From Paragordius varius (taxonomy: Eukaryota > Nematomorpha), in assembly GCA_964247055.1 (NCBI GenBank), contig OZ176055.1, positions 6,262,001-6,326,000 of the forward strand: a DNA stretch of 64,000 nucleotides, written 5' to 3'. The first letter of the stretch is position 1; the number at the start of each line of letters is the position of its first letter. The translations under genes and the position numbers were made by a program. This document shows, in pieces, positions 13,231-28,300 of this stretch. The notes under the pieces were generated by a model. The model saw only the letters and a program-made list of their open reading frames with translations. It was not told where the DNA came from and ran no database searches.

Positions 13231-16112
13231 GAAGCATTTTCGCCAAAATGAGATTATACAATATTAATAGTAATTTTAGGCATTCCGAGTACATAAATTT
13301 TTGAGACATACTTTGAAATATTTTTTCCTCAAGCACAAATTCAATAATGGTCATTAGTATATCTCTTTCAATTTTACTTTCATAAATTATCACCAGCGAA
13401 GGTTCCTATCTACTTATTCCCAATAAAACTTTGGTTAAAATATCCTGAAAACATTTAGCCCCATTGGAATTTAGCCATTTACATTTCTTTGATGAATGCG
13501 CGATCATAGTCAATTCATTACTTTAAGAAGCTCACAGCGACCGATAAGGTACAGCATTACAACACTGGAATTTATCCTAATTACTTATAAGAAAATTACC
13601 TGTTTAATCCAATATGACTGAGTAAAAAATATTTAAGTCTAGAAGCTAATAAAGTGCAAAAATAAAAGCGTATTTATGTATTATGATAGATAATATTTGA
13701 TTATATATTTTATAGAACTTACGGAGTAGCATTTTTACAATTTTAAATTCTGATACAAAAAATACTCAAAATTTTATGAAACAAAATGAAATTTTAATAA
13801 ATTCAATTTATACTTAACATACGAATTCAACATTTGGTGTTAAAAACAAAATAACTTTTAAATTATATCAGATTATACACCTTCGTGTATCATTGTGACA
13901 AGTCCATTAAAAAATTGAAAATTAATTTTATTTGAATTGCGAGGCATTCATATCTAATATAGCCGGGAAATCTTCAAAGATATTTGAAATGTTTTATGGT
14001 AAATTTTGCAAGTTTAAAGGTAAATTCGAAGGTTATATCTTATATAATAAAGCCTTTTCCGGAAAACCTTTGAGTAAAAAGATTAAACATTTATCCATAA
14101 ATTGATGGGAGGGAGTACGGCAAATTTATAATGCCCAATCCTTAGATGTTGCAGATATAAGATAATAGCTAAACAACCAAAAAATTTAATCGGTTATATG
14201 ATTATAAATAATCTTTTATTCTTTTAAATTTTAATTTATCTTCTATAAAATTCGGTATTTTTGTAGTTTGTATTTTTTACTTTTTTGCCATTTTCAGACA
14301 AAGTATATATTCTGTTTATAATTATAGCTTTTTTCAACTAAATCAACATTTTTCCAGTCAACATCATTTCTTGAATTATTCTCTATACTTATATTAAATA
14401 AATTTTAAAATTATTTTTTTAATGCATATAGGCATTTCGGAGGCTTTTGTTGACATTTAATTTATTAGGTTGCATAAATGTGAAAGTTCGGTTCAAAATT
14501 GTTATAACTAATATTTATACCCTTAAACTATTTTCCAGTATATTATTAGAAACATTAAAAAAATGACAAAAAAGATAAAAGAAATTATGGGATAGACATA
14601 CCTTAAAAAATAAAGGATAAGTTGCAAAGAAATGTGTTAGTTTGTTTGTAAAATGTTCAATTTAGTTAGGATATGAATGCATCTTGCTTTTAAAAAAATT
14701 CTCTGGTCTGTTATTATCTGATAAATATAATATGATTTTATTTGAATTAGAAGAAATCAAGTTTACAATGCATAAGGATTTAACCTTTTCAACATAATTA
14801 TAAAATATTGTCTCATCTAAAAATTAATATCACAAATCGAAGTAACCGGTTTCAAATTTCAAACGGTTCTGGCACCGCTGGATTTTTTTGGAAGCAAGCC
14901 GGTTTTTGTTTTAATTTCCAAATTTTAAAACGACGAAATCAGTACCTTTCGGGAATCACTATGGTACTGGTTCCAAATTTTCTGGCCAAGTTTCGGGTAG
15001 TAACTATTTTTAAATCTTTTTAATCCTGAACATTGATAAAGTAACTGGGAGATTTCAATAATTTATTTTTAAAATAATCATGAATATATCCGATAATCTA
15101 TGGTTACATTGTTTGTTTTAGTACAGACATTTGTAGCGGTATTTAATTTTAAGATTTTAATCGGCAGTAAATACTGGATCTATTCTTTTCTATAGTTTAA
15201 ACACATAATTAGTTGGAATTGAATAGACTTTTAAAAAAATTAACTGATTAGGAATTTATCCATTGTAAATATGAAATAAATATTATTAAACTATGTTTTT
15301 TAAGGCTGTCCTATATTCGTTATAAAAACTAACGCTTATTTTTACACCTGAAAGGCCTGACTAGTAATTGTAATCCCCATTTTTTCCTTAGTTTATTGGG
15401 GAATTTTTTTTATCAAATAATCAATTCAAAAACCATGACGTATTGCCACAGACAGAGCTGGCATATATATATTTAGTTGGGAATATTAACATTAGCATGT
15501 GCATGCATAAATCGTAATGTAATATATTAATTAGCAAACAAAAAATAATATCATAATTGAAAAAAAATTCGTTCTTCTATATGCATATATGTTGAAATTA
15601 CAATGCAATTCTATAATATTATGGATGATATATATAGTTTTATATATTTCGGAAAACATAATCTAACTTTGGTAAGAGAAAGCTTATTCATTAGCTTATT
15701 AGATAATATTAATGAAAGTGCCATTATGATGTAGATTCCGCACATTTTTCAATTCTCTGTTCTATGCGATGCATTTCTAAATTAAAGTTTTGAAAGCTCA
15801 TAAATATTTTTATCTAAATTTTATTTATGCCACAGTTACCCTCTCAAAATATAATTTTTTCCTGCTTCCATAAATACCTACCTACCTGTCTGCTGCCTAC
15901 ACCTATAAATTGATTAAAAAAATGATTACAATAATTTAATTGATTTTTTTATTTAAAAATATTATTTGTGAAACATAGAGGATATAATTATCTTTAATTA
16001 CTCTCGGGATGTTTCCCTTATTATATCAATAATATAATCACACAAATATTTTAACCGTGGTTTATGACCTTGGATAATTTATAAAAACGAAACTTTAACT
16101 CTTTAACAACCA
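13231..16112. other. Intergenic, nothing recognised
   Basis: Nearly 2.9 kb of AT-rich DNA with closed frames. A GGTTCC-rich patch near 14840-15000 resembles the 7.2-8.1 kb relic. No gene or RNA was identified. Confidence 0.4.
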
Positions 16113-16649
16113 ATGATTTTTTTCCATACTTTTTACCTCTACTCTCTTCTATTATTGGGCCGCAATTTGAGTCTGCATTCAGCTTATCTAACTCACATCA
16201 AAAGAAATTTTCTAAATCCAATAAGATCGGAACAAGCAAATTTGGATACCAATCACCAATCAAACAATGATGATAAAGAATATTTGATAGTTTTGAAACA
16301 TCTTTATCCCTTTAAGAATTTTTTTGCACATACACGCGTACCTAGGCGTCTTAACGTACCTTATAGCGGCGATTCTAATTTGTTGGTAAAACAGCCAAGG
16401 AACAGAAAAGATTTCATTTACGAAAGCACCTCCTCCGACCATTTTCAAAAACGTGTTCCAATCAATGATGATGAAATCAAATGGCTGAAAAACAGTGTTG
16501 TTCCTCAACAATCTCCAAGTTCCGATTATTTGAACAATGAAGATGAAACCAGTTTAAACCATGTACAACAACAACAACACTTGTTTGGGTCAGTCAGACG
16601 CCGTAAGAATGCCAAAAATATGTATAGTGAATTCATAATGCCATGGTAA
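16113..16649 (+). CDS. Putative secreted peptide precursor
   Basis: An open frame of 178 aa, closed by an in-frame stop shortly upstream, so the ATG at 16113 is the likely start. The first ~24 residues (MIFFHTFYLYSLLLLG…HSA) look like a signal peptide. The rest is hydrophilic, Asn/Ser-rich, with several mono- and dibasic sites (HTRVPRR, QPRNRK, FQKRVPIND, GSVRRRK) and a short C-terminal piece NAKNMYSEFIMPW directly before the stop. Codon composition is less AT-biased than the flanks, which supports real coding. I recognise no family. A neuropeptide or other processed secreted precursor is possible but is only an inference from the signal sequence and basic sites. No intron is needed. Confidence 0.5.
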   Translation: MIFFHTFYLYSLLLLGRNLSLHSAYLTHIKRNFLNPIRSEQANLDTNHQSNNDDKEYLIVLKHLYPFKNFFAHTRVPRRLNVPYSGDSNLLVKQPRNRKDFIYESTSSDHFQKRVPINDDEIKWLKNSVVPQQSPSSDYLNNEDETSLNHVQQQQHLFGSVRRRKNAKNMYSEFIMPW

Positions 16650-17252
16650 TTAACTATGAGTCATTATAAGCCTTCACTTTTTTTGTAACATAAGAAACCC
16701 CCGGTAAAATTAAAAAAAATTAAAATTTATATCTAATTTATTAATATTATTCATCAAATATATATATGTGCTCTACAAATGAAAATTCTCGGTTTCTCCG
16801 TACATTGTGATTTGCTGCTTATGTCATCTCTTTGCTTGAAATATTAATGACTATTATATTTTTGACATAATTGCACTATTTAATAAGCTTATAAATAATA
16901 AATTAAATATAAATAAATTGCTTGTATATTAAAGTAATGTGCCATGATATAAAAATGTAATGGATATAAATATTTCGTCAACTCTTTGTTGAAACTATAA
17001 TATTGAAATAATTCAGCATTAACAACCATATTTTGAAAAAGCCCATTTTGAGATTAAAGTGCAATACGTTCAATGGTGCTATGCTCAATTAGAAATTTTT
17101 TATAATCATGTAAGAATGAGTATCATTAAAGAGCGAAATGCATCTACTATTTATACAACAATATATTTACTTGGGTGCAAAACTCAACGTTTCACATAAC
17201 AACCAATAAGGTCAGATTTGATTGAGGCTTTTTCGAAATTCAACCAAACTTA

Positions 17253-19351
17253 TTACCTCCTTAGGTAGTAGATGATAAAAATTTGTAGTATAAAAAACAC
17301 CAATGATAATACAATAACTTCATGGTGTTGAACCCAAATCGATTTCATCATTGAGGTTAAATAATTTGATCCTTGAAGAGATATGAATGGTTGTTTTCCC
17401 TGGAGAGATAATTTTTTGGTTGTTAACTCTGGTAAGGGTATATTTGTTTTAGCTAATAATCAAATAAAAAATATTCAATTATTAATAAATATATTGTGGT
17501 ATAATATATATATAATGATTGAAATGTTCAATGTAAACCAAACATACCTAAGTCAGGGTATTCGTGATATTGAATATTTTGATCATCCCTTTCTTTGGGA
17601 TAAGTTTGTAAATCTCTGATACTTTGGCGGTCAAATTTACGCCTTATAACTTTCGTTAAATCGGGATGATAGGCAGCGTCTTCATCTTCAAAAACTGCTG
17701 GTACTACCGTTGGTATATTTCGCTAAAATGTATAAAAAATAAGATATGAAATATTTTAATTCCTAGTTTTTACCACTAAATATGACAAAATGACATAAAA
17801 ATTATATCTTTTATCAATCAAAAATTATCCATATCTTGTAAAATTTTATATGATTATAACTTGGAAAAAATAATTATATCCATTATATACTAATATAATT
17901 TATACTTGCCATAAAATTAAAAGTAATATTACGTCAAAAAATAAAAATACATTCATTTGCTGTGTATAACCTTTGAGGCATCCGGGGGTGTTAGAGTCCG
18001 CACCAGATTTAAGTGTTGTCCTTCTTGCGGTATAGTTTGGGTTTGTATGATAAAATCTTTCTCATATTGATATAAATCATTCAAGGGGTCCCATGGTCGA
18101 TAACTATAAAATATAATATTTTACTCGTATATTTTATCAAATGGATTGATTTTGAATTAAAAATTTAAATAAAAGAGTATAATATCTTAAAGGATCGTAA
18201 TTTTTTTAACACATTTTGTAAGATTGATTATCTAATAAATAATACTCGCGATATTTGTAAGCCCATTCTTGTACATCAAATATGGAAGAGTTCTCCAAAT
18301 TATTTGTTAGTAGTACTTTATGTTCATTGGTTGGTTCATTCGTTTGAAATAACATTGGTTCATAGGATAAACCTTTGGATTGCTATAATGGTTACAAGTA
18401 AAAGATAACCATAAACTTATAATAATTACGAAAATCAAAAAAAAATATATTCCAAAAAATTAAATTCAACAATTATACCAAATCTGAGAGTTTCTCCCTT
18501 TGTGCATTTTCAACTTCCGTTTTTGCCAATGTGGCGGCGTTTTGGTCATCTATTTTTAGTGCATTTGTTACACCTATCCATAACTTTGCACTTTCAAACG
18601 GTTTTTGATCACTGAGCGGTACTGTATACCTAAAAGAAGTATAAATGTTAATAGACTTTTGCCAGTGAATTTAATTTTTAAAATTTGAAAAAAAAAGATA
18701 TGTAGGTAGCATTTAGATATATCGTCAAAAATAAAACCTAGGTAAGCGAGATTGCGTAATTTGAGGATCTAATGCATTCCATAAAAGTTTTTTGTCCGGT
18801 AAAGATGCGGGAGAAAGCGTCCCAGCGGTTGAAGTCTAATTTATGAAGGAGATTTTTTGAAAATAGAATTAAAATATCCTTTTGTACGGTACAAAGAACC
18901 GAACCAAAAAAATTCAAAAAAACACATTATAAGTCATTGGAAATGGCTTTAAAAGTAGCCTTTAATTAATATATTTTTTCGTATTAATTCTTTCAGTAAA
19001 AAATTTTCATAGAATATTTTACTAGAGTGAAATCGAATATATCATACATATTAAATAAAAACGATATTCATGATATTAGCCAAGTTCAGTAGTTTTTTAA
19101 GAATGTGTTTTTATTATTTTAATTAAAATTATTATATAAATTCATGTTGAACACAATTAAACAGGTTTCACTATATTTTACAATGACAAATTTATAAAAT
19201 ATGATCCTCTAAAAAATTCTATACTCTCTCCATTTCTTTGATAAATATTTTGCCGTCCCAATGACCTTCAATCTTAGCCATAACGGCTGTTTCACCGAAT
19301 TTTATTTTGCCCGAAACTACATTGGATGATTCCACACCCCCAAACATTGGC

Positions 19352-19394
<43 letters not shown>

Positions 19395-22300
19395 TTGTCA
19401 AAAAGATTATAAAAACGTTAAATCGAAAATTTTATTGTAACTAAGGATAATAATATGTGAAAACTAAATGATAAAAAAATAAGTTTAAGAAAAATTTGTG
19501 GCTTGGTTAAAAAAATATCTAAGCATTTTAAATTAATAAACCAAAAAAACTGAAATAATTACTAAATATAAAAAAACATCCATGTAGCGAAAATATTTGG
19601 ATATAATAGTTGGTACATTATATGACATTTCGATTCATTATAATTAGATTAAAAATACTAACCTTAAGTTTAAATTCTAGGGCTGATGAGTAACCCGTAT
19701 GTGGACAAGAGATCACAATTTTTCCGCCAAGTTCCATTGTCAAATTTCCAACGAGGATACCCTTGCAATTAGCATAAGGCATTGTTATAATGTACCTTTC
19801 GCCCCGCGGTAAAAGTGTTAACGTGGCTGAACCATCCAAAATAGCGGAAACTGAGTTACCTAACATATATATATATATAGATAATATTTGAATTTCTAGA
19901 AAAAGGCATACTCTTTGGGTTGGTAGATGGCACCCGCAGAAGGGGCCGACCCAAAAAGCGGTGGATCGATGTGCTCAAATCAATAACAAATCTAACCTTT
20001 CATCAACTGAGAGAAACACAGGATCGCCTAAAATGGAGAACACTAATCTATGAGAACAAGAGTCAGTATATGACTAGTTTATAACAACAACATATTCCCT
20101 TTCTACAAAATTGAAGAAAAAAAAAATAAGAATTAAATTTAATTTTTTACTATATTTGGCTCATTGAGAGGTGTTCATAATACTAACAGCTTTAAATCAT
20201 TATAATTTAAAAATTAGGGACTTAATTAAAAATTGGAAAAATGCATAATGATCAACATGATTTAATTAGTTTATGGGCGCCTTATTATATATATAAGCTC
20301 ATTATAAGGGGGGTAATTAATATAAGAAATTTAGTATAAATATATATATATATATATATATCCTTTTACGAGTAGAATTTTTCTTGTTATGTTTGATAAA
20401 GGGTTAAAAAACAAAAATTCACAAAATTTTAACCGTTGCTGAATTTCGAGGCTTTTCAAACTAAGTGTAAAATGTTAAAAAAACTTGACTAAACAAAACT
20501 CACCACGATGATGGGTATATTGGAAGAAAAAATGATATTTAAAACATACCGTAAAATTTAGATCGAGTTAATATAGTGCCAGAGAGTGAATAACCATCTT
20601 TTCGATTAGTAACATAAAAAGCCGATATTGGTGGATGATGAGATACCTAATATAAAAAAAACATTAAGTACTACACAAGATAAAGTTCGGAATTTTGACA
20701 GATATATATATATATATATATATATTTTATTTTAAAAAATATAAAATTTATTTCATAAAATTGTGTAAAATTAAAACTCCAGTAAAAATACGAATATTCC
20801 GGAATATATTTTCGATATAAATATTATATCATCCTCATCACCGGTAAAAACAGAATTAAACAAATTGAACCTAATTGATCATATTAAAACATCGTCGTTA
20901 TATTGCAATATATAATAAAAATAATAAAAATGCATGTGTTATATTTTTAAATGTGATGAAATTATAAAACGATTTATCTTAAAATACTTTTCCAACAATT
21001 ATTTAGTTTAAATTATCATTTATATCAAAATTATTACTGTTTTTTGGATTTCAATACTTCCCGTATAATTTTTTGTGGATATTGATAGGATATACATTCC
21101 ACATTTTTAAAATAGGGAATGTTTTCATTTGTGAAACAAAGTTCTGCTAGACTGCTTTTATTAATCTAAACACGTTTTGTTTCTTTCAACGTTTATTTAT
21201 TCTCTACCCGTTTCTCCAATATGACATTTTCCACATGAGCCGGCAATATTGTATTCTTGGTCCATTTAATAGTAGTGTTTGTTTTTCATTTTATTGGTTT
21301 AAAAACTTCTTTATATTTGAAGTAGATTTAAAATTCACACCAATATTATATTTGTTTAAATTTTACTGATTCTATCTGTAGTATTTTCTATGCGAAAGGC
21401 TTATATAATAATTAAATAATCTTTTATCTCTATTTTTGTTTTTTGCTGATTTATCTTCTAACTGTACCCATTATTAAAATAGGCATCCTCTGTAAACCGT
21501 TTAGTATCATTTTTACATTTAGGGTTGGTTAATTTATTTCGACGTTCAAAAATGTTATAAATGACACTTTTTTTATGTTTGGGATGATGGTATAAGTATT
21601 TTAGTAATATTAAAGTGAAAAGGTTTTTGATAGATTATATTAAAAACATCCAAAAAAAGTGTTTTATCTTTTACTAATTTCTTTATATTTACATCACAAT
21701 CATATACCGATAACATTGGTTAACTCATCTCTCGAACTTCCAAAATTACAAAAACCCGTATTCTATTTAGGGTCATTACATCGATGGGAGCAACATATAA
21801 CATGTAAATTTTTTGGCTGATCAATTAAAATATAGTTAAAAATATATTAATTGCTTTCATTGTAAAAATAAAAATTATTGAACAATAAAGATAATATTTG
21901 ATTAAGTCTAGATCAATTTATTCAGTAGTATACCAATATCACACACCTTAGAAACTATTGAAAATAATTTTCACCTTTTAAATAACCCCACGCCAAAATT
22001 CATGAATTTAAAATTTTGTTTAAATAAGACTTATTTTATTCTTGATTCTAAATGCTATACTCAAAAGGATGTCTTAATAATGGGGTTAGCTTTATCCCCA
22101 ATGGCTGATATTTTCATGGAAGCATACGAAAAAAAATTATGTATAAGCGTCAACCCAGATTATATGTAAGATATGTGGATGATTATATTATGTGGGAAAA
22201 ATCTTGAGATAAGTTTGGTTATAAATGATTGTGATTTATATATAAAGTTTAAAATCGAATATGTAAAAGATAAAGCACTTTCTTTCTTAGATGTTTTAAT

Positions 22301-25300
22301 CATGCGCAATAATAATTATATTTACTATAAAATCTATCAAAAACCTTTTCACTTTAACATTAACTTATATAAATACTCATACATCCCAAACATAAAAAGG
22401 TGTCATTTATAACTTTTTTGGACGTCGAAATAAAAACTTTAAATATAAAAATGATACTAAACGGATTACAGAGGATGCTTATTTGAATAATGGGTGTTAC
22501 AAGATTTTAATTATTCAACAAAAAAACACAAATAGGAAAGAAATCATTTAATTGTTATATAAGCCTCCCGTATTTTCAAAATACTACAGAGAAAATCAGT
22601 AAAACTTAAACAAATATAATGTGAATTTTAAATCTAATTTACATATAAAAAAGTTTTTAAACCAATATAATGAAAAATAAACACTATTAAATGGACCAGG
22701 AATAACGAAATTGCATGCTCATGTGTAAAATGTCACATTGAACAAACGGGTAGACAGATAGAACACAAAACGTGTTTAGCTAAGGGAAACCGATTAATAA
22801 AAGCCTTGCGCCAGAACTTTGTTTCATAAATGAACACATTCCATATTTTAAAAATTTGGAATGTATATCCATTTATTAATATCAAAAATTATAAGGGAAA
22901 ATATTGAAATCCAAAAAACAGTAATAATTTTGATAAAGATGATAATTTAAACTAGATAATTTCTGGGAACGCATTTTAAGATAAATCGTTCTATAATTTT
23001 TCACATTTAAAATATAATTTAGCGCATGCATTTTTATTATTTTCATAATTATCATACTTGTTGCAATTTAACGATGTTTTAATTATGATCAATTAAGTTT
23101 ATATTGGTTAATTATGCTTGTTTATATCGCTAATAATGATATAATATTGATATCGAAAAAATATTCGGGAATATTCGTATTTTTATTGGAATTTTAATTT
23201 TATACAGTTTTATAAAATAAATTATATATTATTCGTATGGTGTGTATCAAAAATCCTGGTTTATCTATATTTAATATCAATTTACCCATGTAAAATGGCA
23301 AAAAAATTATAAACAAAAATATGATATTTAAAAATTTGATTATATTCGGTTTATAATAATATACCTGTTCAGCAATGTAAAATGTTTTGCTATCATTTGC
23401 TTTGTTAATCCACATGCAACGAAAAATTTCGCCAATAACGGGATTGTAGGGTTTTTTTAGCCCCTAAAATATGATTTGAATTAAAATCAATAATTGGGAA
23501 AATTATTAGTGCCTCCACATCTATATATTTTATCCATTAAATGGATAAATTATATATTTTGTTGTTTATTTAGTTACAAATTTTTCAAACAAAAAATTCA
23601 ACAAAACCATTTTAACATAAAAATGCTTTTTGGGTATTTTACAAACAACAGTCACCAATGTATGGAGTTTCGCCATCAAATGGCATACCCGTTAATTTTT
23701 TTCAATCTTTTCTTGATCTGACTAATTCTAGATTTACATTAAACGATTCGAGGTCTAATATTATGTCTCCTTTTAATTAAAAAGGCCAAAAATTAAGGTC
23801 ATTGGTAGTAATATAATTCCAAAAATTATAAACCGATTAATAATTTTGATTATTACTGCAATTTTTGTATCACAATATCAATCAATAACCATTTATCTTT
23901 ATGGGAACAGCTCTAAAAAAATTATTGTCATTAAACTCTTAACATGTTACCTATAATTGATTTAATAATAGAACGGGGTAATAAATCTTATGATATTTAG
24001 TTTCAAAAACGGCTCAGAATAAATTCAAAATTAATAATTTCGAAAAAAATAAAGTTAAAATTTTTTAAATTATTTCGGGTTCTTATTGGCTTTAAGGGCA
24101 TATAAATAATTAGCATTATTAATGCGTGTAATACCACCTTGGGTTTTTTATAAAATCCTGACAGGTACCATTTAGTCACCAATTTTATTCGGGAATAAGG
24201 ATCTGCCATATTTTGTGCTCTATACAAATGTGAAAAAAATTCTCTTAGAAACAACTGTTACTGTAAGATGTGCAAAACAAACAAATTGCATAACAAAATA
24301 CAATAAAAATAAAATAGAATATAAAATATTTTAAACATTTTTTTAATAATTTATCAATTAAATATTAAATGAATATATACTGAGCAAGAATATCACTATG
24401 GTAATAATAATCCGTTAATTTGTCAAGAAAAGACCGAGGTTCCAATATAAAAGTCGGTAACGTTACTTTTGATAAATCCATACCGGGTTTCATTTGTTTA
24501 ACAAGGGCCCAAATTAAACTTTTATTTTCATCGGGCAGGGTTTCTTCGATAGCTATATTAGAGTTATACAAGAAAAAATATATTGTTGTTAAATAAGAAA
24601 AGGGTCTCAAAATAGCACTTAAATTTTTTTACAATGTCGTATTTTTAATTTTAATTGAGATGATCGCATTGAAATTATATTTTACACAGTGGTCCCTTAA
24701 AAATGATTGTTGTATACTTACAAATAAATTATTCGATTTACAATCATCATTTAAAATATAAAATAAACAAAATGTTTTTGGTTTAAATTAATTTTACTGC
24801 GACAAATACATATCTCTCTCGATTCTTCCAAAAAATAAAAACTTTACAATTCGATACAATTGGAAATACTAAAAAAATTACCAAATTTATCTTTGACCAG
24901 TTATGGAAAAATGGGCTAAATTCCAAATTTTAACTGTTGTTAATATAAATTGTATTAATGGTTAATAACTAAATGCAAAATCTTTGTGCTTATAATAACC
25001 TGTATTATTTTGTTTATCAGAGGGCATCGTTATATCTTCATCAGCGATAATGTCTTCAATGTAAGGGGTTTCTTGAATCTGCTGTTGTGAAGTTGGCTAC
25101 AATATACAGTTAAAATTATAATAATTACAAAACATAAAAAGTAAATATTTTAATAGAGATAAATCTTGATTTTCCTGTTTTGGAATGAGAATAAGGAATA
25201 GAGATGTAAATTGGTAACAAATATAGGATTTAAGAAACAATCAAGAGTCAAAACAGTATCATTTTCTTTATAAAAAAAAATATTAGTCTTTTGGCCTAAC

Positions 25301-28300
25301 TTTTGACGAAATAGAATAGAGATGTCTTACTTTCTATACAATTTACAAAATAAAAACAAAATATACTATACTTGTTCTTTTGTCGCTGATAATGTAGGTT
25401 GTTGCATTCCATTTTCATCTTGTTGGACTGCTGGAAATTGATCTTTTGTATCAGTATCAGAAAGGGAAATGCGTGAAGATGATGCGTTTGAAGTGGAAAA
25501 ATCTTCCATCATGCTTGCTTCTGTAAATTTTCATAATATGATAAAAAAATTTCTATAACTAACGAACGACATTTTATTTTGTGAGAATCAGTCTAATTCA
25601 TGTCCGAATCGAAAAAAAACTAAAAATCTAAGTTTATTATTATAAATAATATGTTATGATATTGGTAATATTAAATAATATATACATAAGCAATTTATAT
25701 AATAAATTTAAATTATATAAGTTTGTTTAACATTTTGATCAAGAATATATAGATAATTTTACCATATCAAAAAATATGGTAGGAGATAGAATGAAAAACT
25801 ATGCTAAACCTCGAAACTGTACAATTTTAACATTACTATCAGCCCTGGGCAAATAAAGCTTTTTATCCCTAACTGATAGGCCCTTAACTTTCAATGAAAA
25901 AAAGAAAACAAGAGAATCTGCCCTCCATAATTTATTTTAATAACCAACGTTAATAATTGGAATTATGGTTAGGATTTTTACCGGATATCGGAGCCGGTCA
26001 AAAGCAGGACGGTCATAGTTAGTGATTAATACCCTAACACAAATCAGTGTTCCAAAAAATAAAATACTAAAGTTAACCAATCACTAGTAATTTTTTGAGG
26101 ATTTCATCTATTTTTACGATTTCATAATAAAGAATGGTTTGTCTGAATAACATGCATTACAAATCAACTGGTAATTTCGATTAATTAAAATACCGGCAAG
26201 ACCCAATCCTAATTACAATCGATAATTATTATGTCTCATCATACCAGAAGCACTGGAATGCGAAGATGATAAAAGAGACATTTTGTCCTCTAACATAGGT
26301 AGCTTATTGTGGCGAATCCCATGGTGCTGAGATTTTCCTACAGAAAATGGTTGGTGTTGTTGTGATTCTGAAGTGGATTTGATAACACTTTGAATACTAG
26401 TAGTAGGAGTCGTATAATTAAGGCGAGAGGCAGAAGCATACTTTTTAGCACCTATCAAAGGATATTGCACATCTTTACCATCAACATTGTGTAAATCATT
26501 GTAAGCGTGGCTATTTTGGGCTGCATCAAAAAAATCTTGATCTAGATTATGTGGGGAAGAAAAATGTTTAAATTTTGGTTTTGAGAATACTAAATATAAT
26601 GATTCATTAAAACAGCGTGGTTTAACGGACAAACAACAATATGATGAATGATTGTAAAACGAAAAAAAAACAAATTATGCTTGGGAAAATTATCTTTCGT
26701 GTAGTACATGTTGCATATTGTATGCGAGCATAAAACAACTTGCATAAGATTTTGGTCATAATTTGTATAGAATCCTAACCTAAACTATGTTGCGTCAAAG
26801 CCGTAGGCACATACGGTTCAGAGGTTTTCTTCGCCGTAACTTTTTTGGATAATCTTTTTTCTCCGCCCATGTTTTTGTTTGTAGCGATTGCTTTAGAAGG
26901 GAATTGTTCATCACTTTCTACCGCTTGTGTTTGTGATAATCTACGATCTCTAAGATTGGCATACAAAGCACTATTGCTTGTATTACTCGTCTTTTGCTGA
27001 GCATTAACAGTTTGCTGGCTTTGTTTGGTCATTGAACGGAGCAAGAGATTGGAACATTGGGTAGCCAGGTTAATGGCATCCATCCAACATTTACCTTCAT
27101 TAATTATTACATTAAAAGTGTAGAATTAAGAGAGCAAAATTTTAGGTTTCTTCTTGAGGTGGTCAGATTAAAAAAATATATAGAGCGTTTGGTTAAATCC
27201 TTATCCAAAATCAATTATATAGAATTTTTCCATGTGATTAAACAATTTTTAATCACATAAATGGCTGACATAAACATAGTCAGAAAATTTTGCCGTATCC
27301 AAAAGAAAATAAAAAAATAAATTCTTAATTTACGTAAAACAGGTTTTTGTAAAATATTTGTTTATTTTGATGAAGGACTGTAAACTATAATTAAGATATT
27401 TATATATTATATAATGTTTAAATAGATTGGCTAAAAATTTACCGCAAAAAATATAAAAAGTGGTAATATAAAAAACAAAAAGGTCGCTACTAACTAAACA
27501 ATGTTAATATTAGCTAGATTTTTAAGATTATTAAATCATATTACAAAAATACTCTCAACTAAATCCAACCACATAAATAAATGCAAGAAATAATCTTATG
27601 ATTAAGATATTTAATTGCATGTGCGTACCAATCAAATTACTTAATTATATAAAATGGTTTCATAAACTATAATATATATGAAAACGTAATTACACACATT
27701 AGTAAATTGTATGACAAAGTGCAATTTTCGGAGATAATTTCCAAAAGATAAAAAAGACTTAATGAATTATTAAAAAAATTAAATGCTTTTATATGTGTGT
27801 GTTCATAAATGACGAAATGAATTAACTAAAAAAATAATCAATAAAAAAATGCTAACAAAAATATATCTATGAAAAAATAAAAAAATAATCATATACCTGC
27901 ATCTTCATTTGTAGCTCTAAATATTAAGTAAGCCGATGGTAGTGGGATAGTAAGGGCTCCAATTGTTTCCCCTTTTGGCCCCTAAGATTAAAATATATTT
28001 GTTGTTGAAAAATTAATTAAATTTTAAAAAATTATGACAACATTAAATTTAATGATACCTTAGATGTCCAAATAGATTCACCCATGCTATGAAAAATTTT
28101 GAAACAAAATCCAGCCTTTTTTGATGGTCGCTCAATTACGTGACACGATGTTAGAAGTATGGTCCCAACCCATTTTCCATTCTAATTTTAATTTTTATAA
28201 ATACTTTTTCGGGTGTGTTATTGTATAATATCATGACGCCAGGTTTAAGTATACAATATAATTTCGTCCATCCCTTTAAACTGCCTCGGACCTTTAACCA

